Shown piece by piece: positions 1-64,000 of a stretch of DNA of 64,000 nucleotides. Location: positions 13,004,321 through 13,068,320 of the forward strand of contig NC_092578.1 in the NCBI RefSeq assembly GCF_037975245.1, read 5' to 3'. This stretch comes from Apostichopus japonicus. Its lineage: Eukaryota; Echinodermata; Holothuroidea; Aspidochirotida; Stichopodidae. The notes beneath the pieces were generated by a model. The model was not told the DNA's origin. It ran no database searches and saw only the letters and a program-made list of their open reading frames with translations. Made by a program: the position numbers and the translations under genes. Position 1 is the stretch's first letter, and each line of letters starts with the position of its first letter.

Positions 1-1434
1 GTCTCGTTTAAGTTGATCACAAACACAACGGAATGGTGACATTAGACATAAAATTTAATAGCTTGTAATAAAACAAATTTAAAAACCCTTCAAAATCTAG
101 CTTACATTAAATTTGTCATTTGTGGTACACATTTTGGTATTGGATTTAACTTCCTCTTTTATAACTCGACTTTCAGGAGTGACCAATCAGCTATAACCGT
201 ATATATCTTAGGTCTACGATACCTAATTACGTGAGGACATTACATGCCTTGGTCGGAATGACAAGAAAGTTACAATCCAAAGAAACACACAGTTTGAAGA
301 TCTTTCTTTGGCCGTTTTGTTTAAACTGATAATTAATGATTTAGTTTTACCTTAATTGAAACCTTGATTGAAACCGTGATCGCCTCTAACTGTATTTGAA
401 ACGAGGCAAGACCTCCATGGATACCCACTGATTAACATCGCATATAGCTGCGGATCCACTGGTGATTGAGAAGTGCATACCCCCCCCCTATCCTACCTTC
501 CCCCCCCCTTCAACCTCACGATTTAAAAAGTAGTTATTAGCACGATCTTGTCGTTTAACTATGTAGGTCTCTAGGTTACTAATATACCATATATGTCACA
601 ACCATCCAAGGGCCGCCAACACCACCTTTATGAAATCTCGGATTCGCCCCTGGTAACATACACCCATATAGTTTATCAATCAATTGTCTCATCTTTCTCA
701 GCTGAAGTAGTATAGGGACTGAAGCTTCCCTATTAAAGCTTCTTTAGCGCCTCAATATGACATGTTTGGTAAAAAGAAACGGCATAGAACTTGCACAATC
801 AATGAAAGACATAAAATAAATCATGAATGGTTCCATGAGCCCTGAATATACTTAAACCAAGTTAGGCTATTGCACAAGTTTTAGTGTATGACGCTATTAT
901 TCTTGCCTCCAAGATCACTCTTGTATACTTCTTAGGTCTATACCACCTCCCCTGTCACAAGACAACAACAAAGACCAATTCACGGCGCATGCGCAATACC
1001 AACAGCAATGTAAATGTCATGCTGGTTACTGTGAATATTTTAAAATCGATTTGTCAATTGCATATAATGATGTGTTGTTATATATTGTCTGCTTGAAGGT
1101 GGGATACGACTTTCGGATTTTATTTTGAATTCGTCATCCTCTACTGATGTTATACTTCAATGACGTAACACCTTACGCCATTCTTCATTTTGTTCAATTA
1201 AGGTGCACTGTCTTCCATATCTACCTGGTGAATCCAGTATGGCGCCTCGTCGATCAACATTCTATACATGAATATACATTTGCTGCTCAATCGATTGGAA
1301 TCCATCCACCGAAATACGTGTGATACCACTTTCTCGTAACTTTGAATTAATATTTCATCCATATTTCTTTATCAGTCACATTCCTTTTGCAGTCATATAT
1401 CCATTTTTCATCCAGAAAATTCCATTCTACTAGT
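1..1434. other. Flank downstream of integrin alpha
   Basis: Contains a MITE-like terminus at 638-652 (CGGATTCGCCCCTGG) and C tracts at 480-510. No coding exon was recognised. Part may be integrin 3' UTR. Confidence 0.4.
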
Positions 1435-1590
1435 CATATCCATTGTTCCTATATAACGATTGTTCAATCATATCCATTGTTCAATCATATCCATTGTTCA
1501 ATCATATCCATTGTTCATACACATCCATCGTTCACGCATATCAATCGTTCATCCATATTCATTTTTCTTTCATATCAGTTGTTCAATCCA
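1434..1590. repeat. 17-bp minisatellite in integrin 3' flank
   Basis: Tandem copies of ATCATATCCATTGTTCA, clean in the middle and degenerate at both edges. It lies just downstream of the integrin stop codon, so it may be in the 3' UTR. Confidence 0.85.
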
Positions 1591-1634
1591 GTCGATCCAT
1601 CGATTACAGTCACTTTATTAATATAGCTTGCAGG

Positions 1635-40971
<39,337 letters not shown>

Positions 40972-41182
40972 AGTTTTTAACACTTAAGAACAATTCACGA
41001 AATATAGGAACTAACAAACTCTCGCGTATAGGAATGCTTCCAGGTTGATGTCAATTTTAAACATCGAATATAATCCAAATAATCGAGGACATAAATCAGG
41101 TCGCTTCCTGAATAGTAAATACAGTATTAACCTTGAAAATAACTTGTTCGGTAAAAACTGCTAAGCAACAGGGTCACGTCAC

Positions 41183-41231
41183 GTTACATAGCAACCTTCC
41201 CTAAATACAGGCTGAGTGGCAACTGAGTTGC
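41183..41231. promoter_or_regulatory. Two RFX X-box-like sites upstream of integrin start
   Basis: GTTACATAGCAAC at 41183-41195 and GCAACTGAGTTGC at 41219-41231 are imperfect palindromes of the X-box type (GTTRCC-N-GGYAAC). They lie about 210-260 bp upstream of the exon 1 ATG. A CRE-like TCACGTCACG overlaps the first. Function is inference; no TATA box or transcript start could be placed. Confidence 0.3.
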
Positions 41232-41299
41232 TAACAAACATACAGTAATAAGTTTTTGCCAGCCAAATTGGTTGAATCGCTAAGAATAATACACATGAT

Positions 41300-43200
41300 C
41301 CGAGTCAGTTAAGCAGATTTCGCTATTTCGTACACTGATCTCCAAAACATCACGTAACGTCTCTCCTAATCTTGAACACCATCTAGTTTAGGCTTCTGTT
41401 AATGTTTCCCGATATTACACAGGTTTTTTTCCGGGACCGAAAGCTGTTTTAAAAAAAGTTACTGCTAAATGGCTTATTTGGGTTACATTCATTTAATGTC
41501 ACGGGTGTTAGTCAGGGTAAGGTTCGTAGCTTCAAACAACGGAAACAACCATCTCGCTATGTTCTTAAGTCCTTGATGATGAAGCTTCATATATACATGT
41601 ACCGGTCGACATAACAAAGAACTTCCTTTTTTGATTTAAAAATCCTAATTAGATTTGATGCCTCGACATAAGCTATCAATATAGCAATGAGTGTGCAAGT
41701 AACGTCACGCTTACCTGTATATGACGACTGAACTAAATTGTGTGGAAGCAATGGATATACCTAACGTGCAAGCTGGTCTTGCTTTCTACGGAAATGTATA
41801 CGTGCCACCATTCAGTCATAACTACCCATATTAGTCATGTGCAAAACGAGGTTCACCTGGAATAAACACACACACAAAATAACTTACAAGTGTTTTCAAT
41901 TCATTTTCATGAGCTTGTTGACACTTGGGAGAGCTAACAGAGATCACGGGGAGATGTTGCAATTTATTTGGTTGATGAAAAGACTGCAGGGAAATAGTAC
42001 ATCTCATCTGGACGGACTGGCCCACAGTGCTACCGGCTCGAGCCGACCGGGTACGAATTGCTACCGGTTCAGTGATCGAGCCGGTGGCGCTGGGGACTTG
42101 ATAAGCGCGGCACACTTGGAGCCTCGGAAGAAATCATAGGCACCGTTCTCGATCAAGAAATAAATTGACGCCTTCGGTACCTCAACTGAGAGCTGCATGA
42201 ATCAGCTTTCGGCACTTTTGATCAAGCGGCGTAGCAGATCCGATCCGGTAAGCGAGTAAGCAACCCGCCCTTGTATGATACCACATCAGCATCACAAATC
42301 AAAGGCACATTTGAAGGTAAATATGAGTGAAATGACCTGCTTTTTGTCATTTTCCTGACTGTAATGTGGGTTTGGGCGGGGTGAGAACATCGGTTGGTGA
42401 GGGTGTGGGGATTGGTTGGTGGGGGAGAGGCTAGGTGTGAAGACAAAACATTTCCGAATTTGTATATTTAGTCAGTGATTCTCTTAAGCTCCTATAGTAC
42501 ACCTTACCTACATAAATATCGATATATCGTCTAAATTTCACCCACATGACTTCCAAAATTCTGTCATGCAAAATATTATGTGGCATACGTCGGCAGCTTC
42601 TGTGATTTCAAGAAGCTAGAAGTATTATTATAATCTTCTCTTTTCTTCGAGATGTGATCAGATTTTCCAGAGAAAAATATATTAAACGTCTTATATTTCT
42701 GTTTTCGACCTGTTGAAACACGAATGACATCAAACAAAATCATTCACGACGAAGTGATTTTGTTTTGTTTTGTTCATAGCGTTCAAATTGTTTATACAAA
42801 GATTAAGAAAACATTCTTAACGGAAACAATTTTTTCATGAAGCCCCGGAGTTCATACATTAAGGTTTTATGCAAACAATTCAAACTTTTATCGGTTCAAG
42901 AAAACATCAACAGAAGAATTTTTGGAGAAATTTGTCGAAGCAATACATCTTTCTCCGGAAAAAAAATGCCAGCATATTTTTTAGTGGCTGAGAGCTTACC
43001 TGGCAAGATCTGAAAACGTCAAACAATCCTTGTTTGGCAAACTTTGAAGAAAAGTAAGCAATAATTCAATTGTAAAAAAAAAAAATGTCACGTGAAATAG
43101 CATCATCATAAGCGTTGGTTAAGTGTCACGTGATCAGATATGATTATGAATCCGTCAGTATGTAATTATTCATTTCTTGATAAAAAGTAACGGATGCTTT
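41300..43200. other. Intergenic, nothing firm
   Basis: A short GC-rich patch at 42025-42095 has an inverted pair GCTACCGGCTCGA and TCGAGCCGGTGGC. ORFs over it (about 95-100 codons on both strands) match nothing I know. Confidence 0.4.
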
Positions 43201-43264
43201 AAAGATACGTTATGTCGTCTCGGGGTTTGACAGGAGAGACGGCAGCAGATTGAATCTAGGGAGA

Positions 43265-43309
43265 CGGGGTGGGACGGGGTGGGGTGGGGTGGGGTGGGCA
43301 TGGGGTGGG
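43265..43309. repeat. (GGGGT)n quadruplex-prone tract
   Basis: Seven or more runs of three to four G separated by one or two bases, such as GGGGTGGGGTGGGGTGGGG. Confidence 0.88.
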
Positions 43310-44294
43310 ATGTGGTGGGAAGTCGATGAGCGATGGAACATGTCACTCTGACTTGGGGTGGGGGTTAAAATAACTCAATTTTTCTGTGCAGTCGATACCA
43401 CAAACCAGTACTTAATATATTTTGTATTTACCGGCAAATATTGAACAGGGTTACTTTTCTTATTCACAAAAAGGAGACTTTGGAAGTAACAAAAGGGACG
43501 TGTACTTTACAGGGCTTCCATACAAGTGAGGGGGCACTTGTCTCGTCTGTCGCAAACTGCAGCGAGCTTTGGCTACAGTGCAAACGGTCCCTTTTCAAAG
43601 TACAGTTTATCACATGCAGTAAGCATAAGTTAACAACTTATGTATCCATTATTTTTAACTAAATGTCAAGTTGTAAAAATCGTTTACCAAAACAACCCAA
43701 AATGCCCATACAATTTCCGTATAACAGAGAACAAGCCACTGTTGGTGTATGATAAGGTACTTTAATGAGCCTGGAGGATTTAAGATTTCTTGATATCTTG
43801 TCCAATAGGAGCAAAGGTCACGTGGTCGTTAAGCGTGTCATCGCTACTTTGATTGAGATCATTCTTAATATTGCCAATTAACCTCTCGATTACTTTACAT
43901 TAACCATTATTAAATCCAATTTCGGAAACCTCTGGATATGTCAGATAAATAGATCTCTCCCACAGATTTCCCTGAGATATACACATATATATATATATAC
44001 ATATGCTACATATTTAAAACTAATAGTGTCACTTTACACAGAATAATAGAATATCACGTTGTGTTGTATATCCAGTATATGATTGTATCGCTCAAACGTG
44101 AGCAAACTTTGTACGCGGTCGGTTACTTATGGGGGCGGCAACGTGGATTCACTGTATTTTGTGCGTCGGTTACATATATTCATGGATGCGGAAACAGGAC
44201 TTCCATCATATTTCTGCATCATCCTCTCTATCAAAGCAAGAAACACGACATCTGTGATGACGAGAGGACGACGACAATGTGGATGGGTGTGTAG

Positions 44295-44478
44295 ATGATT
44301 GTGATGACGACAATGGTGATGTTGACGACGACAACGACGATAAATGACGATGACGGTGCTGACGACCATGACGATGATGTTGATTACGACTATGACGATG
44401 GTGACCATAACCATGACGACGACGATGATCATGACGACGATGACTACGACGACAACAATGATGACGACTATGACGAAA
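44295..44478. repeat. Degenerate GAC/GAT trinucleotide repeat
   Basis: Imperfect GACGATGATGACGAC-like repeats. They produce an aspartate-rich plus-strand ORF and His/Arg/Val-rich minus-strand ORFs, all low complexity. Confidence 0.88.
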
Positions 44479-44686
44479 TTTAATTCTTATTGACGGTAGA
44501 ATAATTAATGAAATTGAAGTAGTAACGCTCATGAAATACAGTGACTTTGTGATAACGTATAGTTTGGTCGGCAGAAATAGGACTCATACAAAATAACTCT
44601 GGTTTCTTTGTTGGACATGGATGCGCTTGCCTAGTATGATTAATGTGTGAATAAATTATCCGGGACTTTGCAAAGTCAAGTTACTT

Positions 44687-45344
44687 CAAGGGCGGCGGAA
44701 CCGGGGGGCACAGGGGGCACGTGCCCCCTCACTTTTCCTCAGGTTAAAAATGTGCCCTTTTTCTACATAAAAATTGAGGTGTCTCAAGTTAGCAAGAGGC
44801 CAGAAAACCAGAATGAACACTCGGGAAGGGCCGTTTCCAGCCATCTGAGGGGTTTGTAAAACCAAAAAATTTTCTTGTACGCTCCGCGCCAACCGATGGT
44901 GGCGCTCCGCTCAGATATTCGTGCATACAACTTTGCAAATCCTGGCTACGCCCCTGACTTTTAATGAATTTCTGTGGGTCAAACTCAAAGCTATTTCGAA
45001 TGGAAAAAAATTGTTAAGATATTGACAAGAAATAAACTCTAATTCGGAAGATTCCTACATTAGCAACTAGCATGATTTCACCTCATTTTGTCTCAAAAGA
45101 AAACTTGTTCCTTGTTTCCCAATTTGCACATTGGATATTGCAGTGCTAGTATGCATATTTTCCTTGAGGGTGAGGCGGGGGGGGGGGGCGTTGATGGAGT
45201 GATGTGTATACGCAAATAGGATAATACAATAAGAGTTATAAAGGGTACTAAATATAAGGCCGCATCAGTCCAATCGAATTTCTGCAAAGTGCCCTTTGAT
45301 GTCGGTGCCCCCCCCCCAGATTAAAAGTGCTTCCGCCGCCCTTG
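44687..45344. mobile_element. hAT-like MITE family B, copy 2
   Basis: Flanked by a perfect 8-bp duplication AGTTACTT (44679-44686 and 45345-45352). Ends CAAGGGCGGCGGAACC and TTCCGCCGCCCTTG are inverted. It is homologous to 29968-31075 in reverse. It carries a different nested fragment, about 44790-44956, ending CTGGCTACGCCCCTG, whose left end is eroded. Confidence 0.92.
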
Positions 45345-45352
45345 AGTTACTT

Positions 45353-48300
45353 GCAATGTGAGAGATGAGCATAGGGGTTAGGTCGTCTGGGTAACAAGAC
45401 GTCAGAATTTTGTTATATTAATGTTATATACATAATATCTCAATATGAATGTTGCTAAGAATGAAAATAATTTAAATAAGAAATGCATTACTATTAGCGT
45501 ACACCACAAATCTTACAATAGCATATACACACGCACACACATACACAATATCATCCATCCGTAGTTTAACTGTTTAGCAAATGCGGGATGGTTACTACAG
45601 TCATTATACACAAACATTTCCTATGACGATGTTGTTATGAAAAGACCCCTGCTGATAATTCGGCCTTAATATTGTTCCTGAGAATATTAAATTGAGGTTA
45701 CAAAGCTTGTTTCATTTGAGACGAAAAGAAGACAAGGAAAGTTCAAAGGTGATCGTCCAGCTTGACTTGAGTTCTTTTCTCCTTTGTTTATATTGAACTC
45801 ATATACCAATGACGTAACCAGAGCGAGCCGTTCGGTCAGTTTGCCTTTAACAGATGACCCGCTAGGACAGGGGCCCCACAGTTGAAAATACTCTCTCAAT
45901 CAGCATGTTTCTGTTCCTATAGTTTTCAGTTTACAATCCCGTTATCTTATCTGTTTACCGAAACTTGTAAGATTTTCTTTTTTTCAATCGAGTGAGCAAT
46001 AATAAGCCGTCCAGGGGTTACTTCCCATTCTTATGGTAAGTATTATTTTTGTTTTGAGATGGACAGAGTGATGGGGGAGGGGGCCATTTTACCAATAACT
46101 TCCCTTCGTGCGTCCACCCCAGACAGTGGTGGGGTGGGCAAATTTAAAACTTCACCAGACTGATTAAGGTACAAACCTGAACTTTTTGTGGTAGGAACAG
46201 GGGCGAATGAAGGATTTTATAAAGGAGGGGGACTGCACTGGGGTCATTGAAGCCGACCAATATCAAGTGGTGTCTTTAATTAAACCTTTAAACGTCAAAT
46301 GGTGCATATTTAGACTATAAATCAGGTGTTTATAAGTAGCCCTTATTGCAAGGTTTACAAATAAATTCTTTGTGTAAGGTTGCAAAACAGGAGGGGGTGG
46401 AAGAACTCACCCGTAGTAATGGTCCAATTCTTCCCCAGTTGAATGCACAAAATCCCTCGACAGAACCATTTCCTTCCGACTGACTGTCGAAGGTGGGGGT
46501 AAGGGGGGTGGGGAGGCTTGGCCTTACTAATGGGAGTGTAACCACTCCTATAACTTCTTTTGATTTAGTCCTAGAAGGTCTAGTCGCTGGAAACATGTTC
46601 AGGTTTTCAAACTGATGGAAGTACAATATTATCTATGTTGATAAATGTCAGTACAAGTTCCAGGGGAGTAGGGGTGGGGGCAGGGATTGACTCTGACCAC
46701 CCATTTCTTGATGACTAAGTTGCTGGCTGAGGCCTGCACCCAAGTCAAATGAAATGAAAAGGTCTTCTCTTCCAGGCATTAACTAAAGGGTTGCATTTCA
46801 TAAATTTGTTGAGTTCCATTTTCATTTCAGGATTAAATTTATTTGATACTGCCAAGTCTTTTATAGATCAGAGACCAAAAAAAAAAAAACTTTTAGTCAG
46901 GATGACAGTTATCTGATATCGCAAAAGTAATAAATATATATCAAAGAAAACGACATAAAAAAAACCCGAAGAAACACAGCACGAAACAGATTATGATTAT
47001 GAATTTATATTAAAACATTCTTCCATCCTCTCCACATTTATCAAAGTTTATCTGAGACTTAAGTGAAAAATTAACATTTAATGACAAAAAAAAATAAGGA
47101 AAAACAAAATTAACAGCAAGACAGCAATTTAAAAAACTGTTTTATTAAGATTTTGTGATGACACCTTGACCTCATGAATGAAATATTATTTTGCAATTTA
47201 ATTTCAAGAAGGTAGTTGGTCTTATTGGACATTGAGTTGTGTGATTTAAGGTAACAACAAACAACAACAGATACAAGTCAATTATTCAGAGAGTTTGATA
47301 CAAGGAGAAAAGAAGCTTTGGCTAAGACGGAAGGGGGGGGGGGGGAGAGTTGTCGTGGCAATTTCCGTGGCAGCAGAGATACCATAAAGTTAGTGTAAGA
47401 CGGAATATTTTAACATCCTCTAATGTTAACCCTTCAAGGTTTGGTTTCTGCACCATGTGCAAAAGTAGAAAATTTTGTGTTTAAGGTACAGGAAATGGAT
47501 GAGGGTTGGGGGGGGGGGAGGGAGGGAGGGGGAACATGACAGTGTACTGGTTATCATTGGTAAAGTAATATGAATACAGTAAAATAATCTCAATAATTTG
47601 TTAAGAAAATGCTATAATTATCTTAACATTGAAAAGCATTCGTTGCAGAAACAATAGACATTTTCATTAATTCTGATTATATTTGAGGGTTGCTTCCTCT
47701 TCGTTGACTTAATTAACAAAATTATCGCAAAACGAACAAAAAAACACCACAATGCGTCCTAAGGCCACAGGGTTTTCCCCTCCCTTCCCCTCTTCCCCTC
47801 CCCTCTCTCACTTACATAGCCTGCCACAGAAGACCACATTCAATATCATTCCACACAATGTTGAGGGATGCAGATTACTGATAAGGACATAAAGAAGCTG
47901 GACTGTATTAATTAATAACGCTTCAACAGACAATCCAACAAGGAAAAAAAAAAAAGCACCTAAAACAAACTACCTGGAGATTTATGAGAAGGATAACTTT
48001 ACCTGAAGAACATACATTAAAAAAAAAAAAACAGCTCAGATTCATTCCAAGGAACTGAAACTTCTTTGTATCAGATATAAACCAGAAAGCTAACACCACA
48101 AAGGAACCCTACGTAACTACGGAGCCAGGGTGAAATTGGAGACGTGTTTTCACTTTCAAGTATTAATACCGCCAAAAGTGAGGCATCTGTGAGCACGGAT
48201 AAATCATATTTGTGACATGAAGCGCCCTTATCAATGATTGACATTTCCTACATTAAACTAAACTGACTGATTCCAAAAACTGAACATTTCTGTTTCGAAT

Positions 48301-48448
48301 TTCTTGGCACATTTCCGCAAGATGAAATTATAGAATGATTTTGGGAACAGAAACAAAGAATGGAGGGGAGTCGAAATGAAGAACAAAGAAACCAACAGTG
48401 GTGACTTTATAGAAACAAAACTTCACAGCTCTCTCACACTCGATGTGT
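45353..48448. other. Intergenic / CCDC47 3' UTR candidate region
   Basis: Rich in poly-A, poly-G and TTTATT strings (AATAAA on the gene strand), such as near 47140. The CCDC47 polyadenylation site cannot be chosen from sequence alone. No coding exon recognised. Confidence 0.4.
46197..46330. mobile_element. MITE terminus remnant
   Basis: CAGGGGCGAATGAAGGATTT followed by TATAAAGGAGGGG resembles an element end. The inverted form CGGATTCGCCCCTGG occurs at 638-652, and a relative with TATAAAGGAGGGG at 11431-11443. The other end was not found. Confidence 0.45.
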
Positions 48449-48648
48449 AACTGCAACATACTAACATGAAGAAAAGACCCGCATAGACTGACATGGAGTC
48501 AAAGGAAAAAAAGAAAAGGCTACACGTTTTGTTTGTAACTCCTTTGTCATTTCCTTCGGCAAGGTCAAGTCAACAAAAACACAATGACATGAAAATGGGC
48601 CAGAGGACAGTTGGAAGTGTTCAGGCAGTCGAGCGAGCATCTTTTCTT

Positions 48649-61362
<12,714 letters not shown>

Positions 61363-61687
61363 CTGCAAGGAAAACAAAATTAAAATTCCCTTTCATCAAC
61401 ATTCCTACACAAAATCTGAATTATACCTTGTTAGTTATGATGTCATATAATTGTAAAAATTTCGGGAATTGGAGAACTGTCTGTAGGCCAGAGAAGGGAA
61501 GGACATGGGCTTAGTGACATGCCATGATCAATTAGAAATTCAAATTCACAAGAATAGAAGTGCTTTTAAAGAAAAACCATGAATTGAGCACTGCTATAAC
61601 TTACTGTAAGTTCACTTTAAGTTCACATAAGTTCACTTTGTAAATCACTTAAACACTTCAACGTTGACAACTTGGGATAAAATATCT

Positions 61688-61718
61688 GGGGGGTGGGGTG
61701 GGGGTGGGGGGTGAGGGA
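61688..61718. repeat. G-rich quadruplex-prone tract
   Basis: GGGGGGTGGGGTGGGGGTGG and following G runs in a CCDC47 intron, about 330 bp upstream of the exon at 61304-61362. Confidence 0.8.
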
Positions 61719-62760
61719 GCAGGTGGTGAAATTGGTGGGCATGAAAAGATACCCATGGTCATATAAGAACGATGATCTTGGAAAAAGAATTTTAGAGTTA
61801 TGGAAGGAATAGAAATATTTGAGGTTATAATGTCTTGGGATCTGAGCATGCTGTAATGATTTTCACCTGTCTTGTATCAATTTAATTGTGTAAATAGCTT
61901 AAGTATTTTTTTTTTAAGAATGTACACATATCACTGTCGATTTTTCTTTCCCTTGGTCAACAGCCAAAACTAACTTTGTCAGGAACCAAGAACTACCAGT
62001 TTACTTTTCTGTACGAGATGTGAACTACAAATTTAAACATAAACAAATAATCCGGGTTGTACAAAGTTGAAGAAGGTAATTTGAGACTTGTCTTTGATTG
62101 AAAAAAAAATACTGAAGAAAAAAAGCAGCAATTAAAGCTGTTAAGATATTAGAGATATTTTAATTATCAATATCTCAAAGCAAGTTCTTTCACAAGCTTC
62201 AGGTGTTTCTTTTTATTTCAACTGATGAAAGAAAAGTAATAGGAAAGAAAAAACAACGTCTTAAATCATTAAGTACTTGCTAATTAATGCTTACTTGGTA
62301 GGGACAAAAAATTTAAGGGGGGGGAGGGGTGTTGCTTGTTAGCTTTTGTAGGAAACTGTTGAAAAAAATATCAGCGACAGCTGCGATAAAAATTAAACAT
62401 TTATTCCTGTAAGAACACTTTCTGTTATCTTTTGAGTCTCTCAGCCAGCTCGTACAGGAAACCCTGTCAAACAATAAAGGTCTCTTGAAAGAGGCTTTCC
62501 AGTTAAAGAGCCAAGTAACACAACTAACCAGAGAGCAAACGCCCAATAAACACAGGAAAGAGGTTATTGATGAGCCATTGTATGCAATAAGGTAATTTGG
62601 ATTATCTACTTGTCCTTTCGAGTACCACATCTAATAAACATGTCTAGTGGAAAGGAATTAGTCATTTCAAATGTGTCAGGATGTGATATCAACACTTCAA
62701 CAGAGATTAGCACTTCTGATGAGTAGAACTGTACTCTAACATCTTTACAACAAATTTGCT

Positions 62761-63840
62761 AGGTATGTAAGTTAGTGCAGTGTTCTCCTAATTCTCAGCT
62801 GTATGAGGTGTTCCTCCCACTCACCCTGAATCTGTTAAATAGCTAATTAATGAGGTAATTAATGAGGTATGTAACTGTAAGTTAGTGCAGTGTTCCCCTA
62901 ATTCTCAGCTGTATGAGGTGTTCCTCCCACTCACCCTGAATCTGCTAAATAGCTAATTAATGAGGTAATTAATGAGGTATGTAACTGTAAGTTAGTGCAG
63001 TGTTCCCCTAATTCTCAGCTGTATGAGGTGTTCCTCCCATTCACCCTGAATCTGTTAAATAGCTAATTAATGAGGTAATTAATGAGGTATGTAACTGTAC
63101 TGTAAGTTAGTGCAGTGTTCTCCTAATTCTCAGCTGTATGAGGTGTTCCTCCCACTCACCCTGAATCTGCTAAATAGCTAATTAATGAGGTAATTAATGA
63201 GGTATGTAACTGTAAGTTAGTGCAGTGTTCCCCTAATTCTCAGCTGTATGAGGTGTTCCTCCCATTCACCCTGAATCTGTTAAATAGCTAATTAATGAGG
63301 TAATTAATGAGGTAATTAATGAGGTATGTAACTGTACTGTAAGTTAGTGCAGTGTTCCCCTAATTTTCAGCTGTATGAGGTGTCCCTCCCACTCACCCTG
63401 AATCTGTTCAATAGCTAATTAATGAGGTAATTAATGAGGTATGTAACTGTAAGTTAGTGCAGTTTTCCCCTAATTTCCAGCTGTATGAGGTGTTCCTCAC
63501 ACTCACCTTGAAACTGTTAAATAGCTAATGAGGTAATTAATGAGGTAATTAATGAGGTATGTAACTGTAAGTTAGTGCAGTGTTCCCCTAATTTTCAGCT
63601 GCAGGAGGTGTTTCTCCCACTCACCTTGAAACTGTTAAATAGCTTATTAATGAGGTAATTAATGAGGTATGTAACTGTAAGTTTGTGCAGTGTTCCCCTA
63701 ATTTTCAGCTGTATGAGGAGTTCCCCCACTCACCTTGAAAATGTTAAATAGCTAATTTAATGAGGTAATTAATGAGGTATGTAACTGAAAGTTAGTGTAG
63801 TGTTCCCTTAATTTCAGCTGTATGATGTGATTTAGGGATA
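62761..63840. repeat. About 110-bp tandem repeat, ten copies
   Basis: Copies start GTATGTAACTGTAAGTTAGTG, cover CAGCTGTATGAGGTGTTCCTC and end AATTAATGAGGTAATTAATG. Period is 110 bp, with 115, 118 and 127-bp variants made by extra CTGTA or TAATTAATGAGG pieces. It is most uniform at the left and decays rightward. It lies upstream of the CCDC47 exon at 61362. Confidence 0.95.
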
Positions 63841-64000
63841 TATGCGCAAAATAAGTTCTGACATATCAGCAAGCATCGTTTCACGATACTTACTGTAGGT
63901 GGATTTAAGGAATTAGGCTTGAGTGCGCTACCAGCCTAACCAGCAGATTGCATCTGATCTTGAGATTGTGGCCCTCTCTCGTCATTTCGCTATGACCAAC

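Larger units (their letters stand above)
40984..48648. other. Intergenic region between CCDC47 and integrin alpha
   Basis: About 7.7 kb between the CCDC47 stop and the integrin start, both genes transcribed leftward. It should hold the CCDC47 3' UTR (right part) and the integrin promoter (left part). I see a G-rich tract (43265-43309), a GAC/GAT repeat (44295-44480), a family B MITE (44687-45344) and many G or C homopolymers. No convincing coding exon was found in 41300-43200 or 45350-48450. Confidence 0.6.

Noticed and set aside
42025-42139. GC-rich ORF patch as a retroelement remnant
   Set aside because: Short, no domain match I can defend; kept only as an unexplained intergenic patch.
44295-44483. 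Aspartate-rich ORF
   Set aside because: Low-complexity translation of a GAC/GAT repeat; no start context or conserved partner.
62313-62630. 105-codon minus-strand ORF as a CCDC47 exon
   Set aside because: No match to CCDC47 blocks and no paired splice sites in a fitting phase.

Overview
The window is eukaryotic nuclear DNA from an animal. It is AT-rich and intron-rich, with microsatellites, minisatellites and small transposons. It carries parts of two animal genes, both on the minus strand. A marine invertebrate, perhaps an echinoderm or another invertebrate deuterostome, fits the gene content and the MITE style, but the sequence alone does not fix the species.

Gene 1 (about 1635-40971, minus) is an essentially complete integrin alpha subunit. 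I pieced it together from about 30 exons, about 1,100 codons. They give a signal peptide, a seven-bladed FG-GAP beta-propeller, thigh, calf-1 and calf-2 regions, an RRRR cleavage site, a transmembrane helix and a GFFKR tail. No I (A) domain insert was seen. Blade 4 lacks the DxDxDG calcium loop while blades 5-7 keep it, which resembles the laminin-binding (alpha3/6/7, PS1-like) group. Almost all exon junctions agree in phase. The exceptions are exon 16 to 17, which does not agree, and exons 3 and 17, which need weak donors.

Gene 2 (about 48649-61362 and beyond the right edge, minus) is the 3' part of CCDC47, an ER membrane calcium-binding protein of the PAT/multipass translocon machinery. Its last four coding exons are in phase with each other. 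Its 5' exons lie outside the window.

Introns and the 7.7-kb intergenic space (40972-48648) are filled with repeats. There are several hAT-like MITEs with 8-bp target-site duplications, some nested. There is a 5'-truncated CR1/L2-type retroposon (2.7-3.2 kb) and a decayed non-LTR RT fragment (59.0-59.7 kb). A Penelope-like GIY-YIG fragment (53.14-54.0 kb) has perfect 48-bp inverted ends and sits inside a (TA)n tract. Three copies of a tRNA-derived SINE lie beside (TA)n tracts, and there is a 280-bp foldback palindrome. Minisatellites have units of 17, 18, 19/22, about 27, 28, 36, about 88 and about 110 bp. Because the 18- and 36-bp units are multiples of three, they create long spurious ORFs on both strands. 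I see no prokaryotic features, rRNA, CRISPR or operons.

Nothing here is convincingly a new biological system. The most unusual items are the Penelope-like element with inverted ends and a hammerhead-like motif, the higher-order 36-bp minisatellite, and the shared internal core of otherwise distinct MITEs.
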